Made by a program: the position numbers and the translations under genes
Part shown: piece after piece, positions 44,474-53,857 of the stretch
Layout of the letters: each line of letters opens with the position of its first letter
How positions within the stretch are numbered: the stretch's first letter is position 1
Origin: an uncultured Paracoccaceae bacterium
GTDB lineage: Bacteria > Pseudomonadota > Alphaproteobacteria > Rhodobacterales > Rhodobacteraceae
DNA: 64,000 bases
Direction: 5' to 3'
NCBI GenBank assembly: GCA_947497065.1
Contig: CANMEQ010000001.1
Span: 262,208 to 326,207, forward strand
Notes under the pieces: generated by a model
Told to the model about the DNA's origin: nothing
Seen by the model: the letters and a program-made list of their open reading frames with translations, nothing else
The model's database searches: none

Positions 44474-45529
44474 TCAATTTTTCGCGGAGCTGTCTGCGTC
44501 GACTGGTAAAATCACTGTAAAATCAGAGCCTTGACCCATTTCACTGCGGATGCGTAAACGGCCGCGGTGGCGAGTGATAATGTGTTTTACGATGGCCAGA
44601 CCGAGGCCTGTGCCGCCAACTTCGCGGCTTCTGTGACTATCGACTCGGTAAAACCGCTCTGTGAGGCGGGCCACGTGGTGCGCGGGGATTCCTTCGCCTT
44701 GGTCGATGACCGAAAAGCGGACCCCCTCTTGCATTAGGGCATTCTGATGGGCGGGCTCAGTGAGCTGCAGTTCGACGGTTTTGCCCGCCCCGCCGTATTT
44801 GATGCCGTTTTCAATGAGATTACTGACGACCTGCCACAGCTGCCCCCAATCGCCGAGCACCTCAACAGGGGTCGTTGGGATAGAGTAGTGAAAGATGACG
44901 TCATTTGCTTTGGCCACGGGGGTGAGGGCCTCGACCACTTCGCTGATCAGCGTGTTGAGCATGACCTTGGTGGTGGGACGGATGCGTTCTTGGTCTTCGA
45001 CGCGGCTGAGCGACAGCAGGTCTTCGACCAAACGGTGCATGCGGCCTGCCTCTTGTTCCATGATGCCGAGAAAGCGGTCTTGGGCGGCGGGATCATTGCG
45101 GGCCGGTCCGCGTAGGGTTTCGATGAAGCCCAACAGAGAGGTCAGCGGTGTGCGCATTTCGTGGCTGACGTTTGCCACAAAATCGCGGCGCATTTCGCCT
45201 GCGTCTTCGACGGCGGTCATGTCTTGGAACGACAGCAAAACGGCGCGGCCTTCTGCCAAGGCCACGCCCGAGACGCTGACATCCCACACTGTGTCGCGCG
45301 CGCCGTCGTTGCCCAGATAGCGTGTGGTGCGGTGGCCGCCGTCTGCCATGGTGGCTTCGACGGCGTCCAGAACGGCGGGTTGGCGCAGGGCTGTGACGTA
45401 GTGCCAGCCGTCGCAATCGTTGCCGACGAGCCGATGCGCGGGGCCGTTGACGCCGCGGATCCGGCTGTCTTGCCCCACGACGATCACAGGGTTGGGCAAA
45501 GACATGATCAGGGCGCGGACGTCAGACAT
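44474..45529 (-). CDS. phoR: Phosphate regulon sensor kinase PhoR, without membrane segment
   Basis: 351 residues: PAS domain (about 10-105), HisKA with phospho-acceptor His123 (NVSHEMRTPL) and a complete HATPase (NLIENGIKYGG, DQGEGIP, GGTGLGLAIVKHI). There are no transmembrane helices, unlike E. coli PhoR, so it must reach PstB and PhoU at the membrane through protein contacts, as in several alphaproteobacteria. Lies 18 bp after the PLP-enzyme gene and 130 bp before pstS. Confidence 0.94.
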   Translation of the reverse strand: MSDVRALIMSLPNPVIVVGQDSRIRGVNGPAHRLVGNDCDGWHYVTALRQPAVLDAVEATMADGGHRTTRYLGNDGARDTVWDVSVSGVALAEGRAVLLSFQDMTAVEDAGEMRRDFVANVSHEMRTPLTSLLGFIETLRGPARNDPAAQDRFLGIMEQEAGRMHRLVEDLLSLSRVEDQERIRPTTKVMLNTLISEVVEALTPVAKANDVIFHYSIPTTPVEVLGDWGQLWQVVSNLIENGIKYGGAGKTVELQLTEPAHQNALMQEGVRFSVIDQGEGIPAHHVARLTERFYRVDSHRSREVGGTGLGLAIVKHIITRHRGRLRIRSEMGQGSDFTVILPVDADSSAKN

Positions 45530-45547
45530 TGTGTGGCCTTTCTTGCG

Positions 45548-46729
45548 TTAGGCTTTTTGGCTTTCGGTGATCGCGTGGGTCAGCTCGTCGATCAGGAGTT
45601 GCGGGTCTTCGAGGCCCACGGAGACGCGGAAGAACCCTTCGGAGATGCCGAGATCCGCGCGGCCCTGTTCGGTGAGTGCGCGGTGGGATGACGATGGGGG
45701 GTGGCTGAGCGTGGTGCCCACATCGCCCAAGGTGGGGGCAAAGGGCAGATCGGGTGCCGCTTTGGTGAGGGCATTGGCGGCGGCGCGCCCACCTGCGATT
45801 TCAAACGACATCATATTGCCGGGCCGGTTGCCCAAGACCTGCGCCACACGGTTGTGGTCGGGGTGGTCGGGGCGGCTGGGGTGGAGCACTTTGGTCACGC
45901 CGGGCACATCCGCGAGGGCGGCGGAGAGCGCTGTGGCGGTGGCTTCGGCGCGGTCATAACGTAGGTCAAACGATTGCAGGCCGCGTTCTGCGAGCCAGCA
46001 GTCAAAGGGGCTTGGGGTGAGGCCCCATGTGACATTGGCCACGTTGATTTTTTCCATCAGCGCGGGGTCTTTGGCGACGGCGTAGCCCAAGGTTGCATCG
46101 GAGTGGCCAGCGAGCAGTTTGGTTACCGAGTGGATGACGATATCTGCGCCGTGGTCAAAGGGCTGATAGCCGCGCGGTGTGGTGAAGGTGTTGTCGACCA
46201 TCAATAAGATGCCGCGGTCTTTGGCCAGTTTGGCGATCCCCTCCATATCGGCCACGCGGATGGTGGGGTTGGAGACGACTTCGACGACAATCATGCGAGT
46301 GTTGGGCTGGATTGCGGCGGCGATGGCGGCGGCATCGGTGGGATCGGCGAGCGTGGTTTCGACGCCGAATTTCGGCAGGTCTTCTGTCATCAGGCGCAAG
46401 GTGCGGCCGTAGAGCTGGTCGGCGCCGATCACGTGATCGCCCGCCTTGAGGACGCCCAAGAAGACCGCGCCCACTGCGGACATGCCGGAGCCTGTGATTA
46501 TGCCGCCTTCGGCGCCTTCGAGGCCATCGATTTTTTGGGCCAGAACGGAGGCGTTCGGGTGGCCTTCGCGGGCATAGGTGAAGCCGGAGCCTTCTTCATA
46601 TTGTTGGTCCAGCCCATCGGGGGTTGGGGAGGAATAGACAACGGAGGGCTGCAAGGGCGTGACCACCGGACGGGAGACGGATGTGGGCCAAGCTGGACGG
46701 CGGGCAAGCGATTTGGGGGGCTGTGTCAC
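45548..46729 (-). CDS. Cys/Met-metabolism PLP-dependent enzyme (cystathionine lyase/synthase family)
   Basis: 393 residues. PLP Lys204 is in HSVTKLLAGHSD; YAREGHPNASVLAQKIDGLEG, ITGSGMSAVGAVF and VVSNPTIRVADM are family blocks. Cystathionine beta- or gamma-lyase, cystathionine gamma-synthase and methionine gamma-lyase share this fold and cannot be told apart reliably here; cystathionine beta-lyase is a good guess. Start is GTG 46729, one base after the carbonic anhydrase stop. Confidence 0.85.
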   Translation of the reverse strand: MTQPPKSLARRPAWPTSVSRPVVTPLQPSVVYSSPTPDGLDQQYEEGSGFTYAREGHPNASVLAQKIDGLEGAEGGIITGSGMSAVGAVFLGVLKAGDHVIGADQLYGRTLRLMTEDLPKFGVETTLADPTDAAAIAAAIQPNTRMIVVEVVSNPTIRVADMEGIAKLAKDRGILLMVDNTFTTPRGYQPFDHGADIVIHSVTKLLAGHSDATLGYAVAKDPALMEKINVANVTWGLTPSPFDCWLAERGLQSFDLRYDRAEATATALSAALADVPGVTKVLHPSRPDHPDHNRVAQVLGNRPGNMMSFEIAGGRAAANALTKAAPDLPFAPTLGDVGTTLSHPPSSSHRALTEQGRADLGISEGFFRVSVGLEDPQLLIDELTHAITESQKA

Positions 46730-46730
46730 G

Positions 46731-47246
46731 TTAGATTTCTTTCAAACCGGTGCGAAAACGCGCGGCGTTTTGTTGATAATGGAGGGCAGACGCCGTGAGG
46801 GCGTTGATGGCCTGAGCGTCTAGTGTGCGGATGATTTTGCCGATGCCCATAACGAGAGAGCCGTCGGGGATGGTTTTGCCTTCGGTGATCAAGGCCCCTG
46901 CCCCGATCAGGCAGTTTTTGCCGATCACGGCGCCGTTGAGCACCGTGGCGCCCATGCCGATCAGGCTGTTGGGGCCAATTGTGCAGCCGTGCAACATGGC
47001 TTTGTGGCCGATGGTGCAATTTTCACCGATGTCGAGCGGGAAGCCCAGATCCGTGTGCAGGACACAGTTTTCTTGCACATTGCTGCCTGCGCCCACGTGA
47101 ATATTTTCGTTGTCGCCGCGCAGTGTCGTGCCGAACCAGACCGAGGCTTTGGCGGCGATGGTGACATTTCCGATCACGTGACAGCCTGGTGCGATCCAGG
47201 CCTGCGGGTCCACTTCGGGGGCGAGACCGTCGAGTGCATAGAGCAT
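46731..47246 (-). CDS. Gamma-class carbonic anhydrase family protein
   Basis: 171 residues, left-handed beta-helix of hexapeptide repeats (WFGTTLRGDNENIHVGAGSN, IGHKAMLHGCTI, IGMGATVLNGAVIGKN). His64, His81 and His86 match the zinc ligands of YrdA/CaiE-like proteins. Activity as a true carbonic anhydrase is not assured for this branch. ATG 47246; an upstream frame shadows gmk. Part of a tight cluster with gmk. Confidence 0.9.
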   Translation of the reverse strand: MLYALDGLAPEVDPQAWIAPGCHVIGNVTIAAKASVWFGTTLRGDNENIHVGAGSNVQENCVLHTDLGFPLDIGENCTIGHKAMLHGCTIGPNSLIGMGATVLNGAVIGKNCLIGAGALITEGKTIPDGSLVMGIGKIIRTLDAQAINALTASALHYQQNAARFRTGLKEI

Positions 47247-47247
47247 C

Positions 47248-47886
47248 CTAGCCCTCCTCGTGAAATTCGTCTTGCAAGGCGCGGACGTGGTCGGCCAGAT
47301 CCGGTTGTTGATCGCGGCGTTGGCGTTCGGCCTCGACGATGGTGCGCAAGCGCGCTTCGGTGGCATCGAGATCGTCGTTCACCAGCACATAATCGTAGGA
47401 GCGCCAGTGGCTGATTTCATCCCAGCTTTGGTGCATGCGTTTGTCGATGGTTTCTGCGGTGTCCTGACCGCGGCTTTCGAGACGACGGCGCAGCTCGGCG
47501 ATGGAGGGCGGCAGGAAAAACACGCTGAGCACGTGTTGGCCGAGGCTGCTGTCCTTGATCTGTTCGGCGCCCTGCCAATCCACGTCGAACAGGACGTCGC
47601 GGCCGGCATCGATGGCCGCTTTGACCGGGGCTTTGGGCGAGCCGTAGAAATTGCCGAACACATGGGCGTGTTCCAACATCTCGTCGTCAGACACCATTTG
47701 GCGGAATTCGGATTCGGTGCAAAAGTGGTAGTCTTTGCCGTCCACTTCGCCCGGACGGGGCTGACGGGTGGTGGCGGAAACAGAAAACCGCAAGGTCGGG
47801 TCCCATGCCATCATGCGTTTGGAATGGGTCGATTTTCCCGCGCCTGAGGGGGAAGAGAGAATGATCAATAGGCCTCGGCGTGCCAT
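47248..47886 (-). CDS. gmk: Guanylate kinase
   Basis: 212 residues. P-loop [10 protein letters not shown] at 11-20, [19 protein letters not shown] (GMP-binding), [14 protein letters not shown] and IFLPPS-like [14 protein letters not shown]. Phosphorylates GMP to GDP. Three bases after the YicC-like gene; the yicC-gmk order is widespread and supports both calls. Confidence 0.97.
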   Translation of the reverse strand: MARRGLLIILSSPSGAGKSTHSKRMMAWDPTLRFSVSATTRQPRPGEVDGKDYHFCTESEFRQMVSDDEMLEHAHVFGNFYGSPKAPVKAAIDAGRDVLFDVDWQGAEQIKDSSLGQHVLSVFFLPPSIAELRRRLESRGQDTAETIDKRMHQSWDEISHWRSYDYVLVNDDLDATEARLRTIVEAERQRRDQQPDLADHVRALQDEFHEEG

Positions 47887-47889
47887 GGG

Positions 47890-48777
47890 CTACTCCACGT
47901 TTTGGACTTGTTCGCGCATCTGATCGATCACCGCCTTTAGGGCAAGTCCGATTTGCGTCAGGGTGGTGGCTTGCGCTTTGGAACACAAGGTATTTGCCTC
48001 ACGGTTAAATTCTTGTGACAAAAAATCCAGTTTTCTCCCGATTGGGCCCCCTTTTTTCACCAAATCCTGTGCGGCGGTCACATGGGCCTGCAATCGGTCG
48101 ATTTCTTCGGTGATGTCGGATTTGACGGCGATCAGGGCCAGCTCTTGGGCGATGCGGTCGGGATCGACGGCGGTGGTACTGTCGAGGATGCGGGCCAAGG
48201 CGGCCTCCATTTGGGATTTCACGTTGGAGGTGCGGGTTTGGGCCTCGGTTTGGGCTTGCGCGGTGAGCTGGCCGATCTGGTCGACCTGATCTGTGAGAAT
48301 GGTGGCAAGTTTGGAGCCTTCGGCGGCGCGCATTTCCGTGAGGGCTGCGAGGGCCGTGTCGAAATCGGCCATGATCGGGGCCAGCAGGTCATCGGTGGTG
48401 TCTGTTTGGCGGGTCACGAGGACGCCGCGTTGGGCTAGGACATCGGCGGCGGTGGGCTGGCCGAGGGTGACGCCCTTGTCGAAGGCGCGTTCTTGGATTT
48501 GGTCCAAGGCATCTAGGATGACGTCTAGACGGGCGACATCGACATCAAGGGTGCCTTCGGTTTGGGCGCGGTGCAGGCGCAGGCCCACGGTGATGTTGCC
48601 GCGGGTGAGAACGGCGCCGATTTTGCGGCGCAGGTCCGGCTCAAGGGGGCTGAGCCCCTCGGGGAGACGTAATTTCACGTCCAGCCCGCGCCCGTTTACG
48701 CTGCGCAAATCCCATGTCCAGCTGGTGCCTTCAGCGGCACCTTGCTGGGTTGCAAAGGCTGTCATGGATTGAATCAC
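47890..48777 (-). CDS. YicC/YloC family endoribonuclease
   Basis: 295 residues from GTG 48777, chosen for the GGAGGACAAGAC ribosome-binding site and because YicC proteins start (M/V)IQSMTAF. N-terminal block WDLRSVNGRGLDVKLRLPEGL, C-terminal GPIGRKLDFLSQEFNREANTL and SKAQ are the two halves of the family signature. YicC was shown to be an RNase that acts on small RNAs in E. coli. Conserved upstream of gmk. Confidence 0.93.
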   Translation of the reverse strand: MIQSMTAFATQQGAAEGTSWTWDLRSVNGRGLDVKLRLPEGLSPLEPDLRRKIGAVLTRGNITVGLRLHRAQTEGTLDVDVARLDVILDALDQIQERAFDKGVTLGQPTAADVLAQRGVLVTRQTDTTDDLLAPIMADFDTALAALTEMRAAEGSKLATILTDQVDQIGQLTAQAQTEAQTRTSNVKSQMEAALARILDSTTAVDPDRIAQELALIAVKSDITEEIDRLQAHVTAAQDLVKKGGPIGRKLDFLSQEFNREANTLCSKAQATTLTQIGLALKAVIDQMREQVQNVE

Positions 48778-48993
48778 GTCTTGTCCTCCGGCGGATGATG
48801 ATCGGCTATCTTGTTGCACCTAAAGCGAAATTGGCGATCAGGGCAAGGGCACCGCTAGGTCAGCTTGAGGGGTGGACGGACGTGGTTAACTGAATCCGTT
48901 AACCCGTTAACACTTTGTTTAGAGAAAATTTTCGGAGAATGTGCGAAAAAGACGTCAAGCAATTGATGAAAACCAAAAAGCAAAGGACGGCAG
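48778..48993. other. 216-bp divergent gap with three GTTAAC sites
   Basis: Between the yicC and PAS-protein starts. GTTAAC occurs at 48885-48890, 48898-48903 and 48906-48911. CtrA sites are TTAA-N7-TTAA; here spacings are 9 and 4, so the match is imperfect. An AT-rich stretch (48912-48940) could hold the PAS-gene promoter. Confidence 0.4.
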
Positions 48994-49683
48994 ATGAGCT
49001 TTACATTCGACCCCTACCGTTTAGCCAAAGACGATGTCACCAAAGCGAGTGACGTCTTGATGACAAACCCCACCGCACTGCAGGAGCTGGAAGGCTACTG
49101 GAAGAGCTTGCCCAAACGGTTGGGCGTTCCGAAGCGGACGGATGTGAACCCCACAGCAATGGGCACATTGCTGGAGGATTGTTTCATTCTGGAGCGCGTG
49201 GCGCCCGGTGTGGCGCGCATTCGGGTGGCGGGCCGCAATATTGGGAAGTTGATCGGTGCAGAGCCGCGCGGTTTGCCGATGACCTCATTGGTGTTGCCGA
49301 ACGCGCGCCCTGCTTTGGCGGGCTATCTGGAGATGAGTTTCAACGGGCCGAGTGTGATTGAGCTGACGCTGGAAGCGCCGCGGGCGATTGGGCAGCCGAA
49401 ACTGGACGGTAAGATGCTGTTGTTGCCGCTGCGCGATGATCATGGGCGGGTGAGCCGTATTTTGGGCGCGTTGGTGATGAGCGGTCGCCGGGGCCAAGGG
49501 GCGCGACGGTTCACGATTGTTGAAACGTCAAAGCCAAGGATTGACCCCATTGTCGGCCTGCGGGCGGTTGGGCCTGACGACGTGGTGAAAAAACGCCCGA
49601 GCCTTTTGCACAGCGTGTCGGGCGATGGAACGCAAAAGGCGAAAGGCACGCGTGCCCTTCGCCTTGTTGTCTCGAACCCTTAG
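48994..49683 (+). CDS. PAS-domain (PAS_5) protein
   Basis: 229 residues, no signal peptide or membrane helix. A PAS_5 fold covers about 30-165 (PTAMGTLLEDCFILERV, ARIRVAGRNIGKLIG, LLLPLRDDHGRVSRILGAL). The C-terminal 60 residues are variable and basic. Stand-alone PAS_5 proteins are common in alphaproteobacteria; the Caulobacter relative MopJ links starvation to motility, but orthology is not proved. GGACGGCAG precedes ATG 48994. The last codons double as a terminator hairpin (49636-49665). Confidence 0.82.
   Translation: MSFTFDPYRLAKDDVTKASDVLMTNPTALQELEGYWKSLPKRLGVPKRTDVNPTAMGTLLEDCFILERVAPGVARIRVAGRNIGKLIGAEPRGLPMTSLVLPNARPALAGYLEMSFNGPSVIELTLEAPRAIGQPKLDGKMLLLPLRDDHGRVSRILGALVMSGRRGQGARRFTIVETSKPRIDPIVGLRAVGPDDVVKKRPSLLHSVSGDGTQKAKGTRALRLVVSNP
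49636..49665. terminator. Terminator hairpin embedded in the PAS-protein coding end
   Basis: AAGGCGAA-A-GGCACGCGTGCC-C-TTCGCCTT: 14 base pairs with a single mismatch. On the minus strand it is followed by TTTTG, on the plus strand by TGTTGT, so it better serves the DAHP synthase transcript, 65 bp after that gene's stop, while encoding KAKGTRALRLV in the PAS protein. Confidence 0.65.
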
Positions 49684-49729
49684 ATCAAAGGGTTTTCGTT
49701 TAGCACGTCCCTTTCGGCACCGTCCGCGA

Positions 49730-51100
49730 TTAGGCGGACTGTGCGGCGAGGACTTTGGTGCGGCGTGCGGAGAGTTCTTCGGACACCAAGAACGCCAGTT
49801 CCAAGGATTGGGAGGCGTTCAAACGTGGATCACAGGCTGTGTGATAACGGTCTGACAGGTCTTCGTCTGTCACGGCGCGCACACCACCGGTACATTCGGT
49901 GACGTCTGTGCCGGTCATCTCGAAGTGGACGCCGCCCGGGATTGTGCCTTCGGCGTTGTGAACCGCGAAGAATTCTTTCACTTCACGCAACACGCTGTCG
50001 AATGGACGGGTTTTATAGCCTGTGGAGGATTTGATGGTGTTGCCGTGCATCGGGTCGCAGACCCACGTGACGTTCGCACCTTCTTCTTCGACGGCTTTGA
50101 CCAGACGCGGCAGGTGTTCGCCAACGGACCCTGCCCCGAAACGGGCGATCAAGGTCAGACGGCCTGCTTCGTTTTCGGGGTTCAGTTTGGCCATCAGCGC
50201 CTTGAGGTGGCCTGAGGTCATGGTTGGACCACATTTCAGGCCGATCGGGTTTTGAACGCCGGAGCAGAATTCTACATGGGCACCGTCTGGTTGACGGGTG
50301 CGGTCACCGATCCAGAGCATGTGACCAGAGCCTGCGAGCCATTTGCCGGATGTGGAATCGATCCGTGTAAGGGCCTCTTCGTATTCCAGCAGAAGGGCTT
50401 CGTGGCTGGTGTAGAAATCAACCGTTTGCAGTTCGTGGTTGGTTTCGGTGGTCAGGCCTGCGGCGTTCATGAAATCCAAGGCGTCGGAAATCTGTTCCGC
50501 CATGGCGCGGTATTTTTCCGCTTCGGGCGCGCCTGTGAAGCCCAATGTCCAGCCGTGGACCTGGTGCACATCAGCGTAACCGCCGGTGGAGAACGCGCGC
50601 AGAAGGTTCAGCGTGCCTGCGGCCTGCGTGTAGGCTTGCAGCATTTTCTCAGGGTTCGGGATGCGGGCTTCTGGTGTGAAGTCCAGATCGTTGATGATGT
50701 CGCCACGGTAGCTGGGCAATTCCACGCCATCGATGGTTTCCGTTGGCGCCGAGCGCGGCTTGGCAAACTGCCCCGCCATGCGGCCCACTTTAACAACCGG
50801 CACTTTGGCGCCGTATGTCAGCACCATGGCCATCTGCAACATCACCTTGAAGGTGTCGCGGATGGGGTCCGCTTGGAAGGCACCAAAGCTTTCGGCGCAA
50901 TCACCGCCCTGCAACAAGAACGCTTCGCCCTTGCTGACGGCAGCCAATTCATCGCGCAAGCGGCGGGCTTCACCGGCAAAAACCAGCGGTGGATAGGAGC
51001 TGAGCTTGCCTTCAACTGCGGTCAGCGCCGCGGCGTCGGTATACTCCGGCATCTGTACCCGGGGCTTGTTGCGCCAGTCAGATTTTTTCCAGTCCGTCAT
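49730..51100 (-). CDS. Class II 3-deoxy-7-phosphoheptulonate (DAHP) synthase
   Basis: 456 residues, plant-type (class II) enzyme that condenses phosphoenolpyruvate and erythrose 4-phosphate, first step of the shikimate pathway. QGGDCAES with metal Cys68, [40 protein letters not shown] and [14 protein letters not shown] are all family markers. ATG 51100 follows GGAGCAAGAAC. It is monocistronic with an unusual terminator inside the convergent gene. Confidence 0.97.
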   Translation of the reverse strand: MTDWKKSDWRNKPRVQMPEYTDAAALTAVEGKLSSYPPLVFAGEARRLRDELAAVSKGEAFLLQGGDCAESFGAFQADPIRDTFKVMLQMAMVLTYGAKVPVVKVGRMAGQFAKPRSAPTETIDGVELPSYRGDIINDLDFTPEARIPNPEKMLQAYTQAAGTLNLLRAFSTGGYADVHQVHGWTLGFTGAPEAEKYRAMAEQISDALDFMNAAGLTTETNHELQTVDFYTSHEALLLEYEEALTRIDSTSGKWLAGSGHMLWIGDRTRQPDGAHVEFCSGVQNPIGLKCGPTMTSGHLKALMAKLNPENEAGRLTLIARFGAGSVGEHLPRLVKAVEEEGANVTWVCDPMHGNTIKSSTGYKTRPFDSVLREVKEFFAVHNAEGTIPGGVHFEMTGTDVTECTGGVRAVTDEDLSDRYHTACDPRLNASQSLELAFLVSEELSARRTKVLAAQSA

Positions 51101-51250
51101 GTTCTTGCTCCGATGAGATGTGCCGAGGTTCAGCACGTTGAAAGTAAGTACCGTTAGCGATACCGAACCGTCTTATAGCGCCCTTGTGGATAAGGTCCAA
51201 CGCGAAAAGATATTTACCCCACGGGAAAATCACATTCTTGGGTCTTGAAC

Positions 51251-52306
51251 ATGGGTAAGAAAGGTGGTCAGGCTGCTGGCTTAGGTTCTAGAAAGCGACT
51301 TCTTATGCAGCGGTATAACTCCATTGAGCTGGATAGCACACAGGGCGCGCCGCGGCGGTTCGTCTTTGTTTTGTTGGATCAGTTTACCCTTTTGTCGTTT
51401 GCTGCTGCGGTGGATTGTTTGCGTTTGGCCAATTTGATGGCGGGCGAAGAGCTGTATGCCTGGACATTGATTGGGGATGGTGGCGAAACGTCACAGTGTT
51501 CTATCGGGACCTCCTTTGCGCTGGAGGGGGATTTGGATGTTTTGCACCGCGATGATGTTGTGATTTTATGCGGCGGGCGAGATGTGCAAAGTGCCACGAC
51601 CAAGCGGCTGTTGAACTGGATCCGACGCGAAGCGCGGCGTGGATTGGTGATGGGGGGGCTGTGTACGGCGGCCTTTACGCTGGCGAAGGCCGGGTTGCTG
51701 GATGGCAAGCGCGCCACGATCCACTGGGAAAACCACGACAGTTTCGCGGAAGAGTTTTTGGAAGTGGAGTTGACCAAATCGGTTTTCGTGAAAGACGGCA
51801 ACCGGTGGACCACGGCGGGTGGGACATCGTCGATTGATTTGTTTTTGCAGATCATTGCTGATGAGCATGGGGATGCCCTGGCCAATGCGGTGGCAGATCA
51901 GCAGATTTATTCGGCCATTCGCACGGATCAGGATACCCAGCGTTTGTCGATCCCCACGCGGATTGGCGTGCGGCATCCCAAGCTGAGCCAGGTGATCCAG
52001 GCGATGGAAGACAATATCGAAGACCCGATCAGCCCGTCGATTTTGGCCAAAGATGTCAGCATGTCCACGCGACAGTTGGAGCGGTTGTTTCGGCGGTATC
52101 TGAACCGAAGCCCGAAGCGGTATTACATGGAATTGCGGCTTCAAAAGGCGCGCAATTTGCTGATGCAGACGGATATGTCGGTGATCAATGTGGCATTGGC
52201 CTGCGGATTTGCGTCGCCCTCGCATTTTTCGAAGTGCTATCGGTCGCACTACGACACGACGCCATACCGCGAACGCGGCGCGCATGCGGCGCGGTTGTCG
52301 GTTTGA
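51251..52306 (+). CDS. GlxA-family transcriptional regulator (DJ-1/PfpI plus AraC)
   Basis: 351 residues from ATG 51251. Residues about 35-195 are a DJ-1/PfpI-like domain (VLLDQFTLLSFAAAVDCLRL; GGLCTAAFTLAKAGLLDG at the usual nucleophile elbow), then an AraC double HTH (MSTRQLERLFRRYLNRSPKR, ALACGFASPSHFSKCYR). The family includes regulators of arginine, carnitine and glycine-betaine catabolism (GbdR, CdhR, ArgR types); the ligand is not visible. Start uncertain: 51305 (AGAAAG upstream) and TTG 51245 are alternatives. Confidence 0.9.
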   Translation: MGKKGGQAAGLGSRKRLLMQRYNSIELDSTQGAPRRFVFVLLDQFTLLSFAAAVDCLRLANLMAGEELYAWTLIGDGGETSQCSIGTSFALEGDLDVLHRDDVVILCGGRDVQSATTKRLLNWIRREARRGLVMGGLCTAAFTLAKAGLLDGKRATIHWENHDSFAEEFLEVELTKSVFVKDGNRWTTAGGTSSIDLFLQIIADEHGDALANAVADQQIYSAIRTDQDTQRLSIPTRIGVRHPKLSQVIQAMEDNIEDPISPSILAKDVSMSTRQLERLFRRYLNRSPKRYYMELRLQKARNLLMQTDMSVINVALACGFASPSHFSKCYRSHYDTTPYRERGAHAARLSV

Positions 52307-52380
52307 GGGTTTCGGCCTAGTCTTCGGTTGACGGGTTCGCTATTTGCGGGCTCTGGTTTTTAATTATGTCAGGCGGTGCC

Positions 52381-52815
52381 ATGCCCAAGAATTCCATGCT
52401 TATGCCGATCGTGATGTTGATCGCGATTACCATTGTTATCGGTTTCGTGATGATGACCGAGCGGACGAATGCGCCAACGGTGACTGGGGATGCCAATTAC
52501 CATCACCAGATTTGTACATTCAATCGGTATTGCGCGGGAAGCGCCTGCAGCGATGAACCGATGTCGGTGATTGCGTATTTTGCCCATGCCGATGGGGAGC
52601 CGCGTTTGGAGGTTCCGGGGATGTCCACACAGGCGACAATGGAGCGGCGGAACGGCCGGACCATTTTCTCCTCCACGGGGGGGACATTGTCCGGCAGTTT
52701 GACGATTTATGACACACGCAACATGGATTTTGTGGCGACCGATGATGAGTTCAGCCCACCTCAAGAACATTACGCGTCGGGGCGGTGTGACCGGCCGATT
52801 GTGCCAAGAGGTTAA
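52381..52815 (+). CDS. Hypothetical exported or membrane-anchored protein
   Basis: 144 residues. I do not recognise it. One N-terminal membrane helix (MLMPIVMLIAITIVIGFVMM) is followed by a periplasmic domain of about 110 residues rich in beta strand, with four cysteines: three close together in HHQICTFNRYCAGSACSDE and one in SGRCDRP, suggesting two disulfides. No catalytic motif. ATG 52366 would add five residues; 52381 follows GGCGGTGCC. Downstream of the GlxA regulator on the same strand (74 bp gap) but probably independent. Confidence 0.65.
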   Translation: MPKNSMLMPIVMLIAITIVIGFVMMTERTNAPTVTGDANYHHQICTFNRYCAGSACSDEPMSVIAYFAHADGEPRLEVPGMSTQATMERRNGRTIFSSTGGTLSGSLTIYDTRNMDFVATDDEFSPPQEHYASGRCDRPIVPRG

Positions 52816-52856
52816 GGGCGTGCGGCGCACCGTGGATGTGGCCCGCCGCGGTTGGT

Positions 52857-53729
52857 TTAGGATGGGTCGCGCAGGCGTTTGATCAGGCTTGAGGTGTCCC
52901 AACGGCCGCCGCCTTGGCGCTGAATGTCTTTGTAGAACTGATCCACAAGGGCGGTCACCGGAAGCGAGGCCCCTGTTTCATCGGCGGTGTCGAGGCAAAT
53001 TCCTAAGTCTTTGCGCATCCAATCCACTGCGAAGCCGTGTTCGAATTCATCTGCGAGCATTGTTTTGTAGCGGTTTTCCATCTGCCATGAGCCTGCGGCG
53101 CCTTTGCTGATGACCTCGACCACTGCGGCGCCGTCGAGACCGGATTTTTCAGCGAAATGGAGCGCTTCGGAGAGGCCTTGGACCAAGCCTGCAATCGCGA
53201 TTTGGTTGCACATTTTGGTCATTTGGCCTGCGCCACTGTCGCCGATGCGGCTGCAGATGCGGGCGTAGGCGGCGATGACTGGTTCGGCTTTGGCGTAGAT
53301 ATCTGCATCGCCGCCGCACATCACGGAGAGCACGCCGTTTTCGGCCCCCGCCTGCCCGCCTGAGACCGGTGCATCGACGAAGCCCAAGCCGCGGCTTTGG
53401 GCCTCTTGGTAGAGCTCGTGGGTCACTTTGGCGGAGACGGTGGTGTGATCGACGAAAATCGCGCCGTCGGACATGGTTTCAAACGCGCCGTCTTCGCCCA
53501 GACAGACAGAGCGCAGATCATCGTCGTTGCCCACGCAGGACATGACAAAATCGGCCCCCTTGGCGGCCAGTGCTGGTGTGCGCGCGGAGGTGCCGCCAAA
53601 GTCGGCCACCCATTTGTCCGCTTTTGCGCTGGTGCGGTTGTAGACGGTGACGGTGTGCCCCGCTTTCACCAAATGGCCTGCCATCGGGTAGCCCATGACC
53701 CCCAAACCTAAAAATGCCACATGTGCCAT
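52857..53729 (-). CDS. Beta-hydroxyacid dehydrogenase (3-hydroxyisobutyrate / tartronate semialdehyde reductase family)
   Basis: 290 residues from ATG 53729 after GAGAGGGAAC. Rossmann FLGLGVMGYPMAGHLVKAG; substrate motif DAPVSGGQAGAENG (Ser124-Gly-Gly); catalytic Lys172 in GAGQMTKMCNQ. Oxidises a beta-hydroxy acid with NAD(P); 3-hydroxyisobutyrate, tartronate semialdehyde and similar substrates are all possible. Monocistronic. Confidence 0.9.
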   Translation of the reverse strand: MAHVAFLGLGVMGYPMAGHLVKAGHTVTVYNRTSAKADKWVADFGGTSARTPALAAKGADFVMSCVGNDDDLRSVCLGEDGAFETMSDGAIFVDHTTVSAKVTHELYQEAQSRGLGFVDAPVSGGQAGAENGVLSVMCGGDADIYAKAEPVIAAYARICSRIGDSGAGQMTKMCNQIAIAGLVQGLSEALHFAEKSGLDGAAVVEVISKGAAGSWQMENRYKTMLADEFEHGFAVDWMRKDLGICLDTADETGASLPVTALVDQFYKDIQRQGGGRWDTSSLIKRLRDPS

Positions 53730-53857
53730 GTCGTTCCCTCTCGCTTGCATCACTACCTGTGTTGCGAGATAGGTAACCAACAGCGTGGCTGCGTCAATGG
53801 GTCTGAGTGTGACCGGTACAATGCCGCCGCGAGATTTGGGCAGACAAAGGACGTCGC

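Noticed and set aside
48885-48911. True CtrA box
   Set aside because: Spacings are 9 and 4 instead of 7; kept only as a finding.
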